Source: Erythrobacter sp. WG (GTDB lineage: Bacteria; Pseudomonadota; Alphaproteobacteria; Sphingomonadales; Sphingomonadaceae). From it: a DNA stretch of 64,000 bases. The translations under genes and the position numbers were made by a program. Each line of letters opens with the position of its first letter. Within the stretch, counting starts at the first letter, position 1. Location: assembly GCF_026586795.1 (NCBI RefSeq), contig NZ_JAPFGY010000020.1:1-64000 (forward strand), written 5' to 3'. This document shows positions 59,282 to 64,000 of the stretch, one piece after another. The notes below the pieces were generated by a model. It was given only the letters and a program-made list of their open reading frames with translations. It ran no database searches and was not told where the DNA came from.

Positions 59282-61087
59282 TCAGTCGGCGAAGGCTGCG
59301 TCTTCCAGCTGCAATTCGGCGGCCGGGCGGCTGCCCCAGTCGTCGATCTTCGCGCGGCCGGCGAGGTGGAAGCGGCGGCCCTGATGGCGGTGGAGGAGGG
59401 TCTGGCCCATTTCGGTCTCCGCCGCACGGAAGGCGATCGCCTTGAAGCTGCGGCCGTCCCCGCCGCTGGCAACGACGCGCACGTGATCCTTGCCGACGAT
59501 CTCGGCCTTGACGATCCTGACCGGGCCGACCGCGACGCGCGGCGCGGGCCAGCCGACGCCGTAGGGCCCGGCCGCTTCCAATGTCTCGACCAGCGCCGGA
59601 GTCAGCCCGCCGGGCGCCAGCGCGAGATCGAGCAGCACCGCCGCCCCGGCGCGGGCACGTTCCACCTCGCGCGCCAGGCGTTCGTCGAGGAAGCCCGCGA
59701 AATCCGCGAGGCGCGCCGCATCGATGGTCAACCCCGCTGCCATCGCGTGCCCTCCGCCCGCGACCAGCAGTCCGGCCTCGCGCGCGGCGATGATCGCCGC
59801 GCCTAGGTCTACCCCGCTGATCGAGCGCCCGGAGCCCTTGCCCTGCGTCTCGTCCAGCGCGATCACCACGGCGGGCTTGCCGGTCTTCTCCTTGATGCGC
59901 CCGGCGACGATCCCGATCACGCCCGGATGCCAGCCATGCCCGGCGAGCACCTGCACCGCCATGTTGTGCTGGCCTGCGAGCTGCGCCTCGGCGGCCTCCT
60001 GCACGGCGGCCTCGATCGCGCGGCGCTCTTCGTTCAGCTGCGAGAGCTGCGCGGCGATGGCGCGGGCTTCCTCCGGGTCGGTGGTGGTCAGCAGGCGCAC
60101 GCCCAGGGTCGATTCGCCGATCCGCCCGCCGGCGTTGATGCGGGGGCCGAGCGCGAAGCCCAGATCGCTGCATTGCGGTGCGCGGGCGAGGCGGCTTGCA
60201 TCCATCAGCGCCGCCATCCCGATCCGCTCGCGCCGGGCAAGCACTTTCAGCCCCTGCGCCACGAAGGCGCGGTTGAGGCCGTGGAGCGCGGCGACGTCGG
60301 CGACCGTGCCCAGGGCGACGAGGTCGAGCAGGCCCATCAGGTCGGGCTCGCGGCGATGCGCGCCGAACCAGCCGCGCGCACGCAGGGTGCGCACCAGCGC
60401 CACGCCGAGCAGGAAGGCGACGCCCACGGCCGCAAGGTGGCCGTGCGCCGCGCCCGCGTCGCTCTCGTCGAGGCGGTTGGGGTTGACGAGGGCATGGGCT
60501 TCGGGAAGCTCGGCGGCGCATTTGTGGTGATCGACCACGATAACGTCGACCCCGACGGCCTTGGCCATCGCCAGCGCCTCGTGCGCCATCGCCCCGCAAT
60601 CCACCGTGACGATCAGCTGCGATCCGCCTTCCGCAAGCCGCACCAGCGCCTCGCCGGAAGGGCCGTAACCTTCGAGCAGGCGGTCGGGGATGTAGTAGGC
60701 GGCCTCCAGCCCCAGCTGGCGCAGCAGCTCGACGAGCAGCGCCGCGCTGGTCGCGCCGTCGACGTCGTAATCGCCGTAGATCGTCACCCGCTCGCCGGCG
60801 AGAACGGCCGCGGCAAGGCGCTCGGCGGCGGCGTCCATGTCGCGGAAGGTGGAAGGGTCGGGGAGGAAGGCGCGCAGGGTGGGCGCGGCGTGGCGGGCAA
60901 GATCGTGCTCGGCGACGCCGCGGGTCAGCAGCAGCTGGTCGAGGATCGAGCGGTCGAGGCCTCCCATGCCGGCATCCGCGCCCAGCTCCATGTTGCCCCC
61001 GCGCCAGCGCCACGCCTTGCCCGACAGGGAGCGCACGACGCCGAGCACCGGTGCGATGGGCGGAGAGGCGAGGGGACGGGCGGCCAT
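59282..61087 (-). CDS. recJ: Single-stranded-DNA-specific exonuclease RecJ
   Basis: 601 residues. 5'-3' exonuclease of recombination and mismatch repair. DHH-family motifs: YGDYDVDGATS, VTVDCG, VVDHHK, and LDLVALGTVADVA in the DHH domain; the DHHA1 motif GGHAMAAGL in the second domain; an OB fold at the end. The ATG at 61087 is the family start; upstream in-frame ATGs belong to the divergent gene region. Confidence 0.94.
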   Translation of the reverse strand: MAARPLASPPIAPVLGVVRSLSGKAWRWRGGNMELGADAGMGGLDRSILDQLLLTRGVAEHDLARHAAPTLRAFLPDPSTFRDMDAAAERLAAAVLAGERVTIYGDYDVDGATSAALLVELLRQLGLEAAYYIPDRLLEGYGPSGEALVRLAEGGSQLIVTVDCGAMAHEALAMAKAVGVDVIVVDHHKCAAELPEAHALVNPNRLDESDAGAAHGHLAAVGVAFLLGVALVRTLRARGWFGAHRREPDLMGLLDLVALGTVADVAALHGLNRAFVAQGLKVLARRERIGMAALMDASRLARAPQCSDLGFALGPRINAGGRIGESTLGVRLLTTTDPEEARAIAAQLSQLNEERRAIEAAVQEAAEAQLAGQHNMAVQVLAGHGWHPGVIGIVAGRIKEKTGKPAVVIALDETQGKGSGRSISGVDLGAAIIAAREAGLLVAGGGHAMAAGLTIDAARLADFAGFLDERLAREVERARAGAAVLLDLALAPGGLTPALVETLEAAGPYGVGWPAPRVAVGPVRIVKAEIVGKDHVRVVASGGDGRSFKAIAFRAAETEMGQTLLHRHQGRRFHLAGRAKIDDWGSRPAAELQLEDAAFAD

Positions 61088-61172
61088 GCGCGGCTGCTTA
61101 GCGCAAAGGCGCAAGTGCCGACAGATGCTCGGCATTGACAATCGACAGGCGCGCGCGGCAGCCTCGTCGCCC

Positions 61173-61658
61173 ATGCCGACCGCGCGTCTCCTGATCCTCT
61201 GGCACAGCCGCACCGGCGCGAGCGCGGCGCTGGCGCGCGCGGCGGCCGAGGGGGCGGGGGAGGCGGCGTGGCTGGTCGCGGCCGCCGAGGCCGAGCCCGC
61301 GATGCTGCTGGAGGCGGGCGGCTACCTGTTCTGCTGCCCGGAAAACCTCGGCGGCATGACGGGCGCGATGAAGGAGCTGTTCGACCGCGCCTACTACCCG
61401 ATGCTCGGACAGGTCGAGGGCCGCGCCTATGCGACGATCATCGCCGCGGGTTCCGACGGGGAGGGCGCGCAGCGCCAGATCGACCGGATCGTGACGGGAT
61501 GGCGCCTGAAGCGGGTCGCGCCGCCGCTGATCGTCAACTTGGGCGCGCAGACCCCGGAGGCCATCGCCGCCCCCAAGTCCGTGCCCGCATCCCGCCTCGC
61601 CGAGGCGCAAGCGCTGGGCGCGGGGCTCGCCGAGGGCCTGGCGATGGGGGTGTTCTGA
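61173..61658 (+). CDS. Flavodoxin/NADPH-dependent FMN reductase-like protein
   Basis: 161 residues. Flavodoxin-like fold: LLILWHSRTGASAALA corresponds to the FMN phosphate-binding loop (HSxTG), YLFCCPENLGGMTGAMKELFDR is the FMN-binding YGSPxYxG-like segment of the NADPH-dependent FMN reductase type, and AAGSDGEGAQRQIDRIV closes the site. Probably an FMN-containing reductase. Divergent from recJ by 85 bases. Confidence 0.75.
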   Translation: MPTARLLILWHSRTGASAALARAAAEGAGEAAWLVAAAEAEPAMLLEAGGYLFCCPENLGGMTGAMKELFDRAYYPMLGQVEGRAYATIIAAGSDGEGAQRQIDRIVTGWRLKRVAPPLIVNLGAQTPEAIAAPKSVPASRLAEAQALGAGLAEGLAMGVF

Positions 61659-61660
61659 GA

Positions 61661-62557
61661 ATGCTCCAGAATGGGGCAGCCCCTCCCTTTGGGGACTCGA
61701 CGCTGGCGGTCAAAGAGGCCAAACGTAAGCCTTCGTATTTCGTAGATAACCGCCAAGGTTCGAGGGGGGCCGCGACCATTCCATCGTCGCAGCGCGCTCA
61801 GGATGCCCAGTTGCACCTGCTGTTTGCCCCCGGCAAGCGGCCGGACCGGCGCGCGCTTGCCACCTTCGTGGCGCAGCGGCCGATGGTCGGCATCAGCCAC
61901 GACCCCGTGCCCGAAAGCGCGCCCCATGCCGAGACGCTGTGGCCCGGGCAGCAGCACTGGCTGGAGCTTCTGTCCGACGGGCTGACCTTCGATCTCGCGG
62001 GGCTTGCCCCCGGTCCGGAATGCCCCTTCCCGGCGCTCGTCCACCGCTTCGATCTTGCCGCAATGCCGCAGGCCGATGACGTCGAGGTGCTCGCCCTGCG
62101 CCCCGGTCCGCACCTCACCGCCGGGGGAAGCACCATGCCGGTGATGCGCGCGCTGCTCGGGCTCGCCTGCGAGCTGGTGCGGCATTTCGATGCGCTCGTC
62201 GCGGTGGGCTGGGGCCCGACGAAAAGTGCCATCGGGCGGCGCTTCTTCGAGAGCGTGGCCGCCGCCTGGCTGGAGGGCGGGCCCTTCCCGGCGCTCGGCC
62301 TCACCGCCTTCGGGGCGACCGCCGACGGCGCGCTCGAGACCACGGGCCTTGCCTTCTGGATCGGGCAGGAGCTGCGCATCGAGCCGCCCCTGAGCAACGA
62401 CCGGGTCGCCGCCACCCGGCTCGGCATCCGGCTCGTCAATCATCTCGTGCTGCGGGGCGGGCTCGACGCGGACGAGCGCATCATCGCGCCCGACGGCACG
62501 CCCCTGGTGCTGCGCCCCTCGCCCATGCGCGATCGTGTCAGCGTGCAGCGGGAGTAG
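61661..62557 (+). CDS. Protein of unknown function (possible DUF4261-like)
   Basis: 298 residues, soluble and without a signal peptide. The middle contains a GLACELVRHFDALVAVGWGPTK stretch, then EGGPFPALGLTAFGATADGALETTGLAFWIGQEL, which could be a DUF4261-type alpha/beta domain. The first ~45 residues (QNGAAPPFGDSTLAVKEAKRK...) are of low confidence and an internal start is possible. It lies 3 bases before the AHH-type gene. Confidence 0.55.
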   Translation: MLQNGAAPPFGDSTLAVKEAKRKPSYFVDNRQGSRGAATIPSSQRAQDAQLHLLFAPGKRPDRRALATFVAQRPMVGISHDPVPESAPHAETLWPGQQHWLELLSDGLTFDLAGLAPGPECPFPALVHRFDLAAMPQADDVEVLALRPGPHLTAGGSTMPVMRALLGLACELVRHFDALVAVGWGPTKSAIGRRFFESVAAAWLEGGPFPALGLTAFGATADGALETTGLAFWIGQELRIEPPLSNDRVAATRLGIRLVNHLVLRGGLDADERIIAPDGTPLVLRPSPMRDRVSVQRE

Positions 62558-62559
62558 CC

Positions 62560-63078
62560 GTGCCGCCGGGGGGTCGCGACAGGGTCCGCACGCAAATCGC
62601 CTTCGGCGCGGTCAACACGCGCGGGAGCGAGGGCTACGACCCCGCGCTCCAGCGCCACCATCTGCTGCCGCGCCAGCTCCTCTCGGAACGCTGCTTCGGC
62701 CGGATGTTTGCCGCGATCGGGCGCGAGAGCGTCGGCTTCGACGATTTCCGCCGCAACGGCCTGCTGCTGCCCGCGCGCGAGGATGCCAGCTTGCGCACCG
62801 GGATGCCGCTCCACCGCGGCCCGCACCACCGCTACAACGCGGTGGTGATCGCCCGCGTCGGCCGGATCGAGGCGCGCTGGTCGGCACAGCGCGCCATTGC
62901 ACCCGAAGCGGCACTGGCCGAGGCGCTGCTGCGGCTCCACCTGTTGCAGGGCGCGCTGCGGCGGCAGTTGCTGGCCGAGCGCCGGCGGATGCTGCTGAGC
63001 AGCAAGGACCCGATCGGCACCGGCTTCGACTTCACCGAGCTCGATGCGATGGCCGAGGCGCTATGGGCGGCGGAGTAG
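62560..63078 (+). CDS. AHH/HNH-type nuclease-like protein
   Basis: 172 residues. The pattern QRHHLLPRQLLS, then GFDDFRRNGLLLP and GMPLHRGPHHRYN is the AHH branch of the HNH/EndoVII fold, where paired histidines bind metal and cut nucleic acid. It begins at GTG 62560 with CGGGAG before it. Such domains usually occur at the C-terminus of polymorphic toxins, but here the gene is solitary and small with no secretion signal. Function unknown. Confidence 0.65.
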   Translation: MPPGGRDRVRTQIAFGAVNTRGSEGYDPALQRHHLLPRQLLSERCFGRMFAAIGRESVGFDDFRRNGLLLPAREDASLRTGMPLHRGPHHRYNAVVIARVGRIEARWSAQRAIAPEAALAEALLRLHLLQGALRRQLLAERRRMLLSSKDPIGTGFDFTELDAMAEALWAAE

Positions 63079-63081
63079 AGC

Positions 63082-64000
63082 CTACTCGGCCGCTTCGGCC
63101 ATCGCTGCCCACGAGGTGAAGCCCGAATTGGCGAGCAGCTGCGCGCGCGCGGCGTGATATTCGCGCTCGAAGCGGGCGACGAGATCCTCGACCGTGCCGA
63201 CTGCCTTGATCGTGCCGATCCCTTGCCCTGAGCCCCAGATGTCCTTCCACGCCTTGGCCTTGGTGTTGCCGCCGCTGCCGAAGTTCATCTTGCTCGGATC
63301 GCTCTCGGGCAGGTTATCGGGGTCCATCCCCGCCGCCTCGATGGATGACCTGAGGTAGTTGCCGTGCACCCCGGTGAAGAGGTTGGTGTAGACGATGCCT
63401 TCCGAGGAACCTTCGACGATGCCATTCTTGTAGCCGTCGGCGGCGTTCGCCTCCTTGGTGGCGATGAAGGCGCTGCCGCAATAGGCGAAGTCGGCGCGCA
63501 AGGCTTGTGCGGCAAGGATTGTTGCCCCGTGCCCGACCGCGCCCGAGAGCGCGACGAGGCCGTCGAACCACTCGCGGATTTCCTGCATCAGCGCGAAGGG
63601 CGAGAGCGCGCCCGCGTGCCCGCCGGCCCCTGCGGCGACAGGGATGAGCCCGGTCGCGCCCTTCTCGATCGCCTTCATCGCGAAGCGGTTGTTGATCACG
63701 TCGTGCATCGTGATCCCGCCCCAGTTCTTCACCGCCTGATAGACCTCCTCGCGCGCGCCCAGCGAGGTGATGACCATCGGCACCTGCCACTTCTCGCAGG
63801 TCGCCATATCGGCCTCGATGCGGTCGTTGGTCTTGTGGACGATCTGGTTGACAGCGAAGGGCGCGGCCGGGCGGTCGGGGTTCGCGCGGTTGTGCTGGCT
63901 GAGTTCCTCGGTGATCTGGTGGAGCCATTCGTCGAGCTGCGACTGCGGCCGCGCGTTCAGCGCCGGGAAGCTGCCGATGATTCCCGCCTTGCACTGCGCG
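63082..64000 (-). CDS. Nitronate monooxygenase-family flavoprotein (5' end beyond window)
   Basis: At least 305 residues; the start is beyond the right edge. TIM-barrel FMN enzyme of the nitronate monooxygenase/2-nitropropane dioxygenase family: FAVNQIVHKTNDR, PMVITSLGAREEVYQAVKNWGG, a GATGLIPVAAGAGGHAG FMN-phosphate loop, PFALMQEIREWFDGLVALSGAVG, and ADFAYCGSAFIATKEA. Often oxidises nitroalkanes; the actual substrate is unknown. The C-terminus is complete. Confidence 0.85.
   Translation of the reverse strand, partial: AQCKAGIIGSFPALNARPQSQLDEWLHQITEELSQHNRANPDRPAAPFAVNQIVHKTNDRIEADMATCEKWQVPMVITSLGAREEVYQAVKNWGGITMHDVINNRFAMKAIEKGATGLIPVAAGAGGHAGALSPFALMQEIREWFDGLVALSGAVGHGATILAAQALRADFAYCGSAFIATKEANAADGYKNGIVEGSSEGIVYTNLFTGVHGNYLRSSIEAAGMDPDNLPESDPSKMNFGSGGNTKAKAWKDIWGSGQGIGTIKAVGTVEDLVARFEREYHAARAQLLANSGFTSWAAMAEAAE

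Overview
The window is GC-rich alphaproteobacterial chromosome. It most resembles the Sphingomonadales, and within them the Erythrobacteraceae, although no rRNA is present to settle this. The placement rests on several features: a zapA / 6S RNA / 5-formyl-THF cyclo-ligase block, a tkt-gap-pgk-fba cluster, an ScfR-type regulator divergent from isocitrate lyase, GAAC-N7-GAAC SOS boxes, and a PEP-CTERM-type prsK-prsR cluster. Three ParB-binding parS sites (160, 24827, 53361) suggest the window lies in the origin-proximal domain of the main chromosome.

Layout. 1-3.4 kb: the end of a type IV secretion cluster (VirB6-like tail, virB9, virB10, virB11). 3.6-7.8 kb: a lone fatty acid desaturase, an ABC-F ATPase, tRNA-Pro and thymidylate synthase. 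7.8-11.9 kb: a branched-chain 2-oxoacid dehydrogenase operon (E1 alpha, E1 beta, E2) and tRNA-Asp. 11.9-13.9 kb, minus strand: coiled-coil gene, zapA, 6S RNA, cyclo-ligase and DUF2842. 14.1-20.4 kb: central carbon genes tkt, gap and pgk, two small genes, and class I aldolase. 20.4-30.5 kb: lipoprotein, thiE, a TrxB-like reductase, efp, an inositol monophosphatase, a parS site, tRNA-Leu, an SLC13/RCK permease, an M20 amidohydrolase and isocitrate lyase. 30.7-38.6 kb: ScfR-like regulator, then an EpsB-type sugar transferase with PrsK, PrsR and a TPR lipoprotein. 38.6-42.3 kb: BASS transporter, panB and an APC permease. 42.3-52.5 kb: a DNA-damage island with two SOS promoters (imuA-imuB-PilZ, then radical SAM-UdgX-dnaE2-extensin). 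52.5-59.0 kb, minus strand: phoR, Pho box, pstC, pstA, pstB, phoU and phoB, with no pstS. 59.1-64 kb: tRNA-Glu, recJ, a flavodoxin-like protein, an unknown protein, an AHH-type nuclease-like protein, and a truncated nitronate monooxygenase-like gene.

The most unusual feature is a set of short palindromic repeat elements lying in frame INSIDE essential-looking coding regions: the linker of the E2 acyltransferase, imuB, and dnaE2 twice. Their lengths (105, 138, 96 and 108 bp) are all multiples of three and they contain no stop codon in the host frame. Relatives with the same ends sit between genes and in several cases run right up to a start codon, apparently supplying the ribosome-binding site. 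This recalls the Rickettsia palindromic elements. That both the Y-family mutasome partner (imuB) and the error-prone polymerase (dnaE2) carry them is striking.

All calls are from reading the sequence. No database search, RNA folding or alignment was run.
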